DNA of 64,000 bases from Prolixibacteraceae bacterium (GTDB taxonomy: Bacteria; Bacteroidota; Bacteroidia; Bacteroidales; Prolixibacteraceae), in the NCBI GenBank assembly GCA_003506435.1, contig DOAQ01000049.1, forward strand, positions 1 through 64,000. The letters are read 5' to 3'. The notes under the pieces are model-generated. The model saw only the letters and a list, made by a program, of their open reading frames with translations. It was not told where the DNA came from and did not search any database. Within the stretch, counting starts at the first letter, position 1. Every line of letters begins with the position of its first letter. This document shows, piece after piece, positions 35,263-43,137 of this stretch. The position numbers and the translations under genes are program-made.

Positions 35263-35434
35263 AAAGAGACCCTGAAAAGGTCAAATATCAATAGCCCGGG
35301 GTAATCCCGGTTTTTACCGGGAGCCACCCCGGGTAGAATAAAAAAAACACATCGTCCGCGGGGAAACCTGGATCAAAGAACAATCTTTCTTTCGGACGCA
35401 ACAGGGAAACCGTTATGAAACGGGCATGTTATAG
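35263..35434 (+). repeat. Structured repeat unit, copy 2
   Basis: Direct repeat of 35025-35196 with the same nested hairpins. The two copies plus the 66-nt unique linker fill the 442-nt gap between the two Gfo/Idh/MocA genes. Copy 2 ends 20 nt before the start codon of the second oxidoreductase, so it lies in the presumed 5' leader of that gene. Confidence 0.7.
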
Positions 35435-35454
35435 AATAAAATTAATCTTAAACT

Positions 35455-36420
35455 ATGGAAACACGACGATCATTTATAAAAACACTTGGAGCCGGAACCG
35501 CCCTCACAACCCTGGGCTTCTCTTCCGTGAAAGCATCCGTTTTTCAAAACCCGGAAAAACCCATCCGCATTGGGATTATCGGGGCTGAAAATTCGCATAC
35601 CATCAAATTTGGACAACTTTTCAATATCGATAAAAAATTCCCGGGAGTGGAAGTGAAATATGTATGGGGAGAAACGGATGAGTTTGCAAAAAATGCGGCA
35701 TTAAAAGGACAAATCCCCAATATAGTCAAAGATCCGCTTGAAATGCTCGGGAAAATAGATGCCCTGATTGTTGACCACCGGCACCCGCAGTACCATTTAA
35801 AAGCGGCCACACCATTTTTAAAAGCAGGAATACCGACATTTATCGACAAACCTTTTTGTTACCGGGTTGAAGAAGGGAAGGAGTTTCTGGCTATGGCCCG
35901 ATCGGTTGGAACGCCGGTCACTTCATACAGTTCAGAAGCGCATACCGAAACTACATTTGATATAAAAAAGCAGGTAGAAACGATGGGAGAGATCAGCCAT
36001 GTTGTATTCAGCGGCCCGGTTGATCTGGATTCGCCATACGGCGGGGTATTCTTTTACGGGGTGCACCTGGTACAACCATTGATGTATATTTTTGGCGACG
36101 ATATCAGGAAAGTCCGTATTACGCGCAGCGGTAAAAATGCCACAGGCAGTATGGTTTGGGGGAACGGTATGCTGGCGACGATGATCTTTAAAAACCTTTC
36201 ATATAGCTGGGGTCGATATGTTGAAACCAAAGAAGGTACAATTGAACTGAAATCGAGGGTAGAGGAAAGCAATCCTGCAAAGAATTATACCGACATGGTG
36301 GAGATGTTCCGGACGGGAAAAGAACCCCGGAGCCACGAAAGCATCCTGAAGTGCGTGGCCGTGCTTGAAGCGTTGGAACAATCGGCAATCCATGAGAATT
36401 GGGTGGAAGTAAAAATATAA
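35455..36420 (+). CDS. Exported Gfo/Idh/MocA-family oxidoreductase, short form
   Basis: A 321-residue protein with a twin-arginine-like leader (ETRRSFIKTLGAGTALTTLG) and a Rossmann start (IRIGIIGAENSHTIKFG). The family lysine motif appears as FIDKPFCYRVEEGK instead of EKP. The C-terminal domain (VVFSGPVDLDSPYGGVFFYGVHLVQPL) is shorter than in the upstream paralogue. It lies 9 nt upstream of the NagA-like gene, so the two are probably one operon. The substrate is unknown. Confidence 0.82.
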   Translation: METRRSFIKTLGAGTALTTLGFSSVKASVFQNPEKPIRIGIIGAENSHTIKFGQLFNIDKKFPGVEVKYVWGETDEFAKNAALKGQIPNIVKDPLEMLGKIDALIVDHRHPQYHLKAATPFLKAGIPTFIDKPFCYRVEEGKEFLAMARSVGTPVTSYSSEAHTETTFDIKKQVETMGEISHVVFSGPVDLDSPYGGVFFYGVHLVQPLMYIFGDDIRKVRITRSGKNATGSMVWGNGMLATMIFKNLSYSWGRYVETKEGTIELKSRVEESNPAKNYTDMVEMFRTGKEPRSHESILKCVAVLEALEQSAIHENWVEVKI

Positions 36421-36429
36421 GGCAGAGCA

Positions 36430-37437
36430 ATGAAGAAAATTTTAAATTATCTGATCTTCTTCCTTTTTTCTCTGATTACAACCGCGGAAGAAAGGGATAC
36501 AATTGTCGTCGAAGGTCTTTTGTACAGTGACAGCCAGCCTGTTTCCATTCAAATTATCAATGGAAAGATTTCTGGAATCCGGCATCTTCCGGCAGGGGCA
36601 AATGTTCCGCAGGTTTACATAGCATCCGGGTTGATTGATCTTCAGGTGAACGGCTACATGGGTATTGATTTTTGTGATCCGGCATTAACTGCTGAAGATG
36701 TTCGAAAAGTGGTAAAAGCATTATGGAAAGAAGGAGTTACTACATTTTTTCCAACGCTCACAACCAATGCCGATGATCTTCTGAAAAGAAATTTCGGTGT
36801 TTTGGCAGAAGCATCGAATGATCCTGAAATGAAGCAATCGATACCCGGCTTTCATCTCGAAGGGCCCTATATTTCTCCGGTTCTGGGGTATCGTGGCGAC
36901 CATCCTGAAAAACACATCCGCAAGCCCGACCGACAGGAATTTGAAAAATATCAGCAGGCCGCCCGGGGCGCGATCAAACTGGTTACTGTTGCACCTGAAA
37001 TTGAAGGGGCCATCCCTTTTATCAGCCGTTGCGTCGAAAGTGGAGTCTTTGTAGCTCTTGGCCATCACAATGCTTCGGCTGAAGTTATCAAAGAAGCCGT
37101 TGATGCAGGTGCTTCCATGTCAACCCATTTGGGAAACGGGTGTGCCAATGAAATCAACCGGCACCACAATCCAATCTGGCCGCAACTGGCCGACGATCGG
37201 CTGATGCCTTCCATTATCGTCGATGGATATCATCTTACCCAGGAAGAGGTGCAGGTTTTTTATAAAGTAAAAGGTGTTGATCGTATTGTTCTGGTTTCGG
37301 ATATAGTTGATCTGGCAGGACTGCCTCCCGGCGAATATAAAAAGGGAGACGCAACCCTTCTGCTTACACCTGAAGTTGTCAAATATCCGGCAGAAAATGA
37401 AATGAATGGAATGACTGCTATAAAACGAATGAATTGA
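36430..37437 (+). CDS. N-acetylglucosamine-6-phosphate deacetylase-like, exported and C-terminally short
   Basis: A 335-residue amidohydrolase of the NagA family. Metal and catalytic residues are all present: Glu144 (FHLEGPY), His212 (GHHNAS), His233 (STHLGNG) and Asp291 (LVSDIVDLAGLPPG). Two features are odd. The N-terminus (MKKILNYLIFFLFSLITTAE) looks like a signal peptide, although GlcNAc-6-P is cytoplasmic. The protein also stops about 50-60 residues early, lacking the final helix and strand region that normally follows the catalytic Asp. It may be a secreted deacetylase of free sugars or a decaying gene. Confidence 0.7.
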   Translation: MKKILNYLIFFLFSLITTAEERDTIVVEGLLYSDSQPVSIQIINGKISGIRHLPAGANVPQVYIASGLIDLQVNGYMGIDFCDPALTAEDVRKVVKALWKEGVTTFFPTLTTNADDLLKRNFGVLAEASNDPEMKQSIPGFHLEGPYISPVLGYRGDHPEKHIRKPDRQEFEKYQQAARGAIKLVTVAPEIEGAIPFISRCVESGVFVALGHHNASAEVIKEAVDAGASMSTHLGNGCANEINRHHNPIWPQLADDRLMPSIIVDGYHLTQEEVQVFYKVKGVDRIVLVSDIVDLAGLPPGEYKKGDATLLLTPEVVKYPAENEMNGMTAIKRMN

Positions 37438-37703
37438 AACGCCCATGACAAAGAATTTTGACATGCGGGAGGATGATTTTCGAAAGTTTTCTTTGGGTCT
37501 TGGCGTCTTTGCGTGCAAAAATGAAACAACAAATTTGCTTAGGCCAAAAGTCCCCCGGTTTGGGGGATTAGGGGGTAATCGAAAAGCCAATAAACCATAT
37601 CATTGATATATAGCATCTTTTATATCGGGTTATGAATGGACAATACATTAGATTTTGAAAAAGGGAGAATGTATAGTGTTTAACTTATTAAAAACCAAAA
37701 ATC
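37438..37703. other. Spacer with dispersed words
   Basis: No gene is seen. The stretch contains a word CTTTGGGTCTTGGCGTCTTT near 37490-37510, whose relatives recur near 60360 and 61560, and a G/C-run element (CCCCCGGTTTGGGGG, near 37550-37567) of dispersed type. It directly follows the truncated NagA gene, consistent with that gene having lost its end. Confidence 0.4.
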
Positions 37704-38267
37704 ATGGCAAAAGTTGGAAACAACATCGTTACGACAGGCCTCAGCGGGAAGCTGGGAGACCTGATCGTGTTCCGCAATCGTGGCGGAAAAACCATTGTAT
37801 CGAAAACTCCCCGTAAGAAGGAGCAGGAACCAAGTGAAGCGCAGGAGCAACATCAATTACGTTTTCAGGAAGCAATTTTGTATGGAAAAACCTCTATTGC
37901 TGACCCACGGCGAAAAGCAGTTTACAATGCTTCCGCAGAGGAAGGTAAGTCTGCATTTAATGTGGCTGTGGCCGATTGTCTGAATGCACCGCAGATCAGG
38001 GAAATTGATTTGAGTCACTACACCGGCCAGCCCGACAGTTATATTCGGGTACATGCAACCGATGATTTTCAGGTAGTGGAAGTTACCGTGACCATCCTCA
38101 ATGCCGACGGATCGGAAGTAGAAAGCGGCTACGCAACAACCGAACCCGGCACTGGCTGGTGGCGTTACACCGCAACAGCCCTAAACGAATCGCTGGATGG
38201 CGATAAAATTATCATCCGTGCATCCGACTTGCCCGGTAACCTTACTCAAAAAGATCAGCAGTTTTAA
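37704..38267 (+). CDS. Conserved-type protein of unknown function, paralogue of the next gene
   Basis: A 187-residue protein. The N-terminal ~75 residues are basic and contain LSGKLGDLIVFRNRGGKTIVSKTPRKK followed by a helical EAQEQHQLRFQEAILYGK segment. The C-terminal half is beta-rich (YIRVHATDDFQVVEVTVTILNADGSEVESG). The N-terminal part is clearly related to the whole of the 103-residue protein at 38449. No signal peptide is seen. The function is unknown and I do not assign a family. A hairpin terminator-like structure follows. Confidence 0.7.
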   Translation: MAKVGNNIVTTGLSGKLGDLIVFRNRGGKTIVSKTPRKKEQEPSEAQEQHQLRFQEAILYGKTSIADPRRKAVYNASAEEGKSAFNVAVADCLNAPQIREIDLSHYTGQPDSYIRVHATDDFQVVEVTVTILNADGSEVESGYATTEPGTGWWRYTATALNESLDGDKIIIRASDLPGNLTQKDQQF

Positions 38268-38280
38268 GCCTTAAACAATC

Positions 38281-38310
38281 AGGAAGAGGGGCATATTTCC
38301 CCCTCTTCCT
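38281..38310 (+). terminator. 11-bp GC-rich hairpin
   Basis: AGGAAGAGGGG (38281-38291) and CCCCTCTTCCT (38300-38310) form a perfect stem 13 nt after the stop codon of the unknown gene. No T-run follows on either strand, so it may block exonucleases rather than end transcription. Confidence 0.5.
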
Positions 38311-38330
38311 GGAAAAGTTGGTCGAAGAAC

Positions 38331-38363
38331 GACCTGACAGCGTTTTCAAAACCTGTCAGTGTC
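38331..38363. repeat. Degenerate dispersed palindrome
   Basis: GACCTGACAG...TTTT and AAAACCTGTCAGTGTC form an imperfect stem of the same design as the palindrome at 25401-25433. It is probably a decayed dispersed element in the spacer between the two paralogous small genes. Confidence 0.45.
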
Positions 38364-38448
38364 TTTTCGTATAAGTTGAACTAAGACCTAAACGTAGGAT
38401 AAGTAAGGGTGGAGTATAGGTGAAGCGAACCTAAGAAAGAAAAATGCA

Positions 38449-38760
38449 ATGACAAAAATTAATCACAATGCGCTGATCACACTTCTTTCAGGGAAGATCA
38501 GTAATCTGGTTTTCCGCAGGCGGGGAAACAAGACAACGGCCTATATTTTATCACCTCGCAAAACACCATTGAGCGAGAAACAAAAAACAGCCCAGCAACA
38601 ATTTTCAGAAGCAGTAGCTATGGCAAAACAGGCATTGCAAAAAGAATCTGAACGGCAGAAGTTTGAAAAACTCGCAAAAAAACTAAAGAAAGCAAGCGCG
38701 TATGGCGCAGCAATTTCGTATTATTACAAACAAATTCGTACCGGAGAATCAATCAATTGA
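38449..38760 (+). CDS. Small basic protein, paralogue of the gene at 37704
   Basis: A 103-residue lysine/glutamine-rich protein. LLSGKISNLVFRRRGNKTTAYILSPRKT matches the N-terminal motif of the 187-residue neighbour in spacing and pattern. It is followed by a long charged helix (LSEKQKTAQQQFSEAVAMAKQAL). It lacks the beta-rich domain of the neighbour, so it is a single-domain version. The function is unknown; a nucleic-acid or scaffold role could be guessed from charge only. The MFS gene follows 12 nt later. Confidence 0.65.
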   Translation: MTKINHNALITLLSGKISNLVFRRRGNKTTAYILSPRKTPLSEKQKTAQQQFSEAVAMAKQALQKESERQKFEKLAKKLKKASAYGAAISYYYKQIRTGESIN

Positions 38761-38772
38761 ACACAATCTTTC

Positions 38773-40017
38773 ATGACATCAAAAATTAAATCTTTTTATC
38801 CCTGGGTGGTAGTTGCCCTTTTGTGGGGCGTTGCCCTGTTGAATTATATGGACAGGCAAATGCTTTCAACAATGAAAGTGGCTATGATGGGCGACATCCG
38901 TGAACTTGAAACTGCCGAAAACTTCGGACGGTTAATGGCTGTTTTTCTTTGGATCTATGGATTTGCAAGTCCCTTTGCCGGACTAATTGCCGACCGGATA
39001 AACCGCAAATGGTTGATCGTCGGAAGTCTGGCCGTTTGGTCGGGAGTAACATTGGCAATGGGCTATGCGCAAACCTTCGATCAGTTATATGTTTTGAGGG
39101 CATTAATGGGGATTAGCGAAGCGCTTTATATTCCTGCGGGACTTGCACTGATTGCCGATTATCACAAGGGGACTACCCGGTCACTGGCCATCGGGATTCA
39201 CATAACCGGACTTTATATGGGACAAGCTTTAGGAGGATTTGGTGCAACAGTGGCTCATATATGGTCATGGCAGCAAACATTTCATACGTTTGGATTGGCC
39301 GGAATTTTATACAGTATTATTCTGATTTTATTTCTGAAAGAGAAAAGAGATACGGTAATGAAGTCCGGCGAAAAAACAGGGAGCAGCGGACTACGTTCAG
39401 TAAAGCATAGTCTGGGAATGCTTTTGGGTACCCTCAGTTTCTGGGTTATCCTGTATTATTTTGCAGCTCCAAGCTTTCCCGGATGGGCTGTAAAAAACTG
39501 GATTCCTACACTCTTTGCCGAAAGCCTTCATATTGATATGTCTTTTTCAGGTCCATTGTCTACCATAACTATTGCAGCATCTTCTTTCGTTGGGGTAATT
39601 TTTGGTGGGATACTGTCCGACAGATGGATAACCCGTAACCTTCGCGGACGAATTTACACCGGGGCGATTGGATTGGGACTAACTATTCCGGCTATTTTCA
39701 TGATTGGATTGGGACAAGGGTTTATTGCTGTTATCATGGGGGCAATCATGTTTGGAATCGGTTTCGGGATGTTTGATGCCAATAACATGCCAATCCTTTG
39801 TCAGTTTGTTTCCTCCCGTCATCGGGCAGCAGGTTATGGATTAATGAATATGATCGGGGTATTTGGCGGGGCGATGATTACCAATTTTCTCGGAAAATCA
39901 ACGGATTCAGGAAATTTGGGACGCGATATGGCCATGCTGTCCATTCCCGTTGCAATAGCTATTGTTTTGCAACTAACCATGCTTAAGCCTAAAGTTGCTG
40001 ATAAACAGGAGGATTGA
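38773..40017 (+). CDS. MFS transporter, candidate sugar-acid or sialate importer
   Basis: A 414-residue major facilitator protein with 12 predicted transmembrane helices. The N-terminal MDRQML motif and the DRINRK loop between helices 2 and 3 fit the anion:cation symporter-type branch of MFS that transports organic and sugar acids. Bacteroidota sialate importers (NanT) are also MFS proteins, and no other sialate transporter is seen in this island, so that role is possible. The sequence alone does not prove it. Confidence 0.85.
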   Translation: MTSKIKSFYPWVVVALLWGVALLNYMDRQMLSTMKVAMMGDIRELETAENFGRLMAVFLWIYGFASPFAGLIADRINRKWLIVGSLAVWSGVTLAMGYAQTFDQLYVLRALMGISEALYIPAGLALIADYHKGTTRSLAIGIHITGLYMGQALGGFGATVAHIWSWQQTFHTFGLAGILYSIILILFLKEKRDTVMKSGEKTGSSGLRSVKHSLGMLLGTLSFWVILYYFAAPSFPGWAVKNWIPTLFAESLHIDMSFSGPLSTITIAASSFVGVIFGGILSDRWITRNLRGRIYTGAIGLGLTIPAIFMIGLGQGFIAVIMGAIMFGIGFGMFDANNMPILCQFVSSRHRAAGYGLMNMIGVFGGAMITNFLGKSTDSGNLGRDMAMLSIPVAIAIVLQLTMLKPKVADKQED

Positions 40018-40119
40018 TCTTTTTCGTGCAGTAATAAAAAAGGAATAGCATAATCTTGTTTTGGTTGTTTGTCTCTGAAATTTTAATCCGTAGTTTTGGG
40101 TAGCACAAAAGAACCAACG

Positions 40120-41115
40120 ATGACCAAAAAAAGCCAATTCGAAAAACTGAGCAGCGGTGATGTCACCGGTCCGGTGTTGTTCCGTCCAATATTGATGCAC
40201 TTTGCAGCGCGTTTTCACGGGAATACCTACGGCGAATTTGCATCCGATCACAAGGTTCTGGTTCAGTCGAACATCCGTTGCATGGACTATTTTGAAACCG
40301 ATATGGTCGGGTTGATTTCCGATCCGTATCGCGAAACTTCAGCGTTTGGAGCAAAAGTTAGTTTTCCTGCCGAACAGGTTCCCCGTTGCGAACAACTGCT
40401 GATTCAGAATATCGACGATGTCAAAAACCTGAAGCGACCGGATGTTTATAAATGCGATCGAACTTTGGACCGGATACTCGGGGCCGAATTATTTCAGAAA
40501 GAATTGAAGGGAGAAGTGCCGGTTATCGGCTGGATCGAAGGCCCGCTGGCAGAAGCATGCGACTTGACCGGAATCAGCAATATGCTGATGCAGTTGATGC
40601 TAGATCCTGATTTTTCGAATTTTTTGCTTGATAAATGTGTGCAAACGGCCAAAGATTTTGCAAAAGCCCAAATAGAAGCAGGTTGTGATATTGTCGGAAT
40701 GGGCGACGCCATTTGCTCGCAGATTGACCGGATGACTTATGACTTGTTTATCAAAGAGCGGCACCGCGAGATAATCAGTTTCATTCACGGGCTGGGCGCC
40801 AAAGTAAAACTGCACATTTGCGGGGATATTACGCATCTGTTGCCTTCGCTGAAAGACCTGAACCTGGATATTCTGGATATTGATTATATGGTAAGCATGG
40901 AAGACGCTTTTCGTATCGTTGGACCGGATGTGATTCGCTGCGGTAATCTGAATCCGGTTGTTATTCAGAACAGCACTACATTCGAAGTGGAACAACTTTG
41001 CCGGAAATTGCTGGAGGCGGAAAAAGGAAGGAAATTCATTTTATCTGCCGGTTGTGAAATTACGGTTTCTACTCCGCACGAAAACCTGAAGGCAATGAGA
41101 ATCGCCTCGAAGTAA
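40120..41115 (+). CDS. URO-D/MtaA-family protein
   Basis: A 331-residue (beta/alpha)8 protein of the uroporphyrinogen decarboxylase superfamily. The zinc-type signature HxC (His232-Ile-Cys234 in KLHICGD) with a distal Cys312 (LSAGCEI) is that of corrinoid methyltransferases such as MtaA or MtbA rather than heme-pathway HemE. The methyl donor is unknown. ATG 40120 is chosen over an in-frame TTG 24 nt upstream. It is the last gene of the glycan island, and a decayed relative lies at 25502-25729. Confidence 0.8.
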   Translation: MTKKSQFEKLSSGDVTGPVLFRPILMHFAARFHGNTYGEFASDHKVLVQSNIRCMDYFETDMVGLISDPYRETSAFGAKVSFPAEQVPRCEQLLIQNIDDVKNLKRPDVYKCDRTLDRILGAELFQKELKGEVPVIGWIEGPLAEACDLTGISNMLMQLMLDPDFSNFLLDKCVQTAKDFAKAQIEAGCDIVGMGDAICSQIDRMTYDLFIKERHREIISFIHGLGAKVKLHICGDITHLLPSLKDLNLDILDIDYMVSMEDAFRIVGPDVIRCGNLNPVVIQNSTTFEVEQLCRKLLEAEKGRKFILSAGCEITVSTPHENLKAMRIASK

Positions 41116-41238
41116 CGGGTTGCCTGAAATTTTCCGCATACCTGCTATTTTATCAGTTGTCGATTGATCGGGTTTTTCTGTAAATCGGTTGGTTGTTTTC
41201 TTTTTCATTTTTGTATATTGCCGCTTTATTTTTCACGA

Positions 41239-42012
41239 ATGATTAAAAATGTAGTTTTAATAGGAGCCGGAAATCTTGCGACCCAATTGGGGCTGGCTTT
41301 GTACGACAGCGGCATGAATATCGTTCAGGTTTACAGCCGTACAACCGAATCGGCAAGAGCTTTGGCCGGTAAGATAAATGCTTCATTTACAACCGACCTT
41401 TCAGCTATAAAAGAGCATTGCGATTTGTATATTGTGGCAGTGAAGGATGATGCCGTGGCCGAGGTTGCCGGGCAGGTAAATTTCGGAAATAGTTTGGTGG
41501 CGCATACTGCGGGAAGTCTTCCAATGGAAATCCTTTCGGAATACACTGAAAATTATGGCGTTTTTTACCCGTTTCAGACTTTTTCGAAGAACAAAAAGGT
41601 AGATTTTAGCAATGTGCCGGTTTGTTTGGAAGCTAATACTCCTGAAAATTTTAAAAATCTGGAAGGGGTAGCCCGGAAAGTTTCATACAAAATTACCCGC
41701 CTTGATTCGGAACAGCGGTTTTTCCTTCATGTGGCGGCTGTTCTTAGCTGCAATTTTGTGAACCATCTGTACGCATTGAGCAAGAATCTGCTGAGTGAAC
41801 ACAATATGGGATTTGAATTACTCTATCCGTTGATTCAGGAGACAACCGAGAAGGCAATGAAGATGAACCCTGTTGATGTGCAAACCGGCCCGTCGGCCCG
41901 AGATGATCAGGAGATCATCCGGAAACATTTGGAATTGCTGAACGATAAACCTGAACTTCAGAAAATCTATCAGCTTCTTTCCGAAAGTATTTATCAATTA
42001 CACCATTCATAA
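41239..42012 (+). CDS. Rossmann-fold/DUF2520 protein
   Basis: A 257-residue protein with an N-terminal NAD(P)-binding Rossmann motif (NVVLIGAGNLATQLGLAL) and a C-terminal DUF2520 helical domain (SYKITRLDSEQRFFLHVAAVLSCNFVNHLYAL). The family resembles ketopantoate or F420-dependent reductases, but its substrate is unknown. Met 41239 is the family start; the longer reading adds a non-family extension. It overlaps no gene and leads a compact run with kdsC-like, maf and a barrel gene. Confidence 0.85.
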   Translation: MIKNVVLIGAGNLATQLGLALYDSGMNIVQVYSRTTESARALAGKINASFTTDLSAIKEHCDLYIVAVKDDAVAEVAGQVNFGNSLVAHTAGSLPMEILSEYTENYGVFYPFQTFSKNKKVDFSNVPVCLEANTPENFKNLEGVARKVSYKITRLDSEQRFFLHVAAVLSCNFVNHLYALSKNLLSEHNMGFELLYPLIQETTEKAMKMNPVDVQTGPSARDDQEIIRKHLELLNDKPELQKIYQLLSESIYQLHHS

Positions 42013-42014
42013 AT

Positions 42015-42545
42015 ATGGCTTTTTTAAAAGAAGAATTTAAACAGATAAAGGCATTTATTTTCGATGTCGACGGGGTTTTGTCGGCTGATATATCGCATTT
42101 GAACGAAGATGGTGATCCCATCCGGACTACCAATATGAAAGACGGATATGCCATCCGGAATGCGATGAATAATGGGTATGAAGTTGCGATTATCACGGGG
42201 GGAACTATCGAACGGGTAAAGCTTCGGTATGAAAAACTGGGGGTGAAGCATATTTACATGGGATCATTCAATAAGCTGGAAAGCCTTGTCGATTTCCTGG
42301 CGAAAACAGGGGTCAGCAAAAGCGAAATAGTGTATATGGGCGATGATATTATTGACTATTTGATAATGAAAGAAGTAGGAATGCCCACATGTCCGAAGGA
42401 TGCAGTTCACGAAATCAGGGAAATCTCAAAATACATCTCCGACAAAAAAGGTGGCGAGGGGTGTGTTCGCGATATAGTTGAACAGGTGATGCGGGCACAG
42501 GGTAACTGGATAAATGAAAACGCTTTTTACTGGAAGACCTCATGA
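42015..42545 (+). CDS. KdsC-like HAD phosphatase
   Basis: A 176-residue HAD hydrolase of the 3-deoxy-D-manno-octulosonate-8-phosphate phosphatase (YrbI) type, which removes phosphate in Kdo and related nonulosonate synthesis. Motif I is FIFDVDGVL (Asp17, Asp19), motif II is the Thr of AIITGG, and motif III/IV is VYMGDDIIDYLIM. No cap domain is present, as in tetrameric KdsC. It starts 3 nt after the upstream gene and overlaps maf by 4 nt. Confidence 0.88.
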   Translation: MAFLKEEFKQIKAFIFDVDGVLSADISHLNEDGDPIRTTNMKDGYAIRNAMNNGYEVAIITGGTIERVKLRYEKLGVKHIYMGSFNKLESLVDFLAKTGVSKSEIVYMGDDIIDYLIMKEVGMPTCPKDAVHEIREISKYISDKKGGEGCVRDIVEQVMRAQGNWINENAFYWKTS

Positions 42546-43126
42546 TACCACTCGAAAACCTCGGGAAATACAAGATTATTCTGGCATCAAAATCTCCGCG
42601 CAGGCAGCAGCTTTTATCTGATTTGGGATTGACGTTTGAAACGATGGTAACAGATACCGATGAATCGTTTCCCGATGATATGCCGGTGGAAAATGTCGCC
42701 GCTTTTCTGGCCGAAAAAAAGGCAGATGCTTTTACAGGAAAAATGAAGGATAACCAGTTGATCATTACTGCCGATACCATTGTTGCCCTGGGCGATGAGG
42801 TACTGAATAAACCGGGAGATGCTGCTCATGCCCATGAAATGCTGCGGGCTCTTTCAGGAAAAAAACATGAAGTGATAACCGGGGTTTGTTTGCTGTCAAA
42901 AATGAAGAAGGTGGTTTTCAGCGCTAAAACCAGTGTGTGGTTTAAAGAACTGGCCGAAGAAGAGATCAATTTTTACATCGAAAATTACAAACCGTTCGAT
43001 AAAGCGGGGGCTTACGGCATTCAGGAATGGATTGGTTATGTGGGGATTTACCGGATTGATGGTTCGTATTTCAATGTGATGGGTCTGCCAGTGCAGCAAT
43101 TGTACACTCATTTATCAACTTTTTAA
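42542..43126 (+). CDS. Maf-family nucleotide pyrophosphatase
   Basis: A 194-residue Maf/YhdE protein that hydrolyses non-canonical or regular NTPs (dTTP/UTP type). Motifs are the N-terminal ILASKSPRRQQLL, TADTIVALGDEVLNKP and the C-terminal YGIQEWIGYVGIYRIDGSYFNVMGLP. The start ATG overlaps the stop codon region of the kdsC-like gene, indicating coupling. Length is normal. Confidence 0.93.
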   Translation: MIPLENLGKYKIILASKSPRRQQLLSDLGLTFETMVTDTDESFPDDMPVENVAAFLAEKKADAFTGKMKDNQLIITADTIVALGDEVLNKPGDAAHAHEMLRALSGKKHEVITGVCLLSKMKKVVFSAKTSVWFKELAEEEINFYIENYKPFDKAGAYGIQEWIGYVGIYRIDGSYFNVMGLPVQQLYTHLSTF

Positions 43127-43137
43127 AGCGCAGAGGG

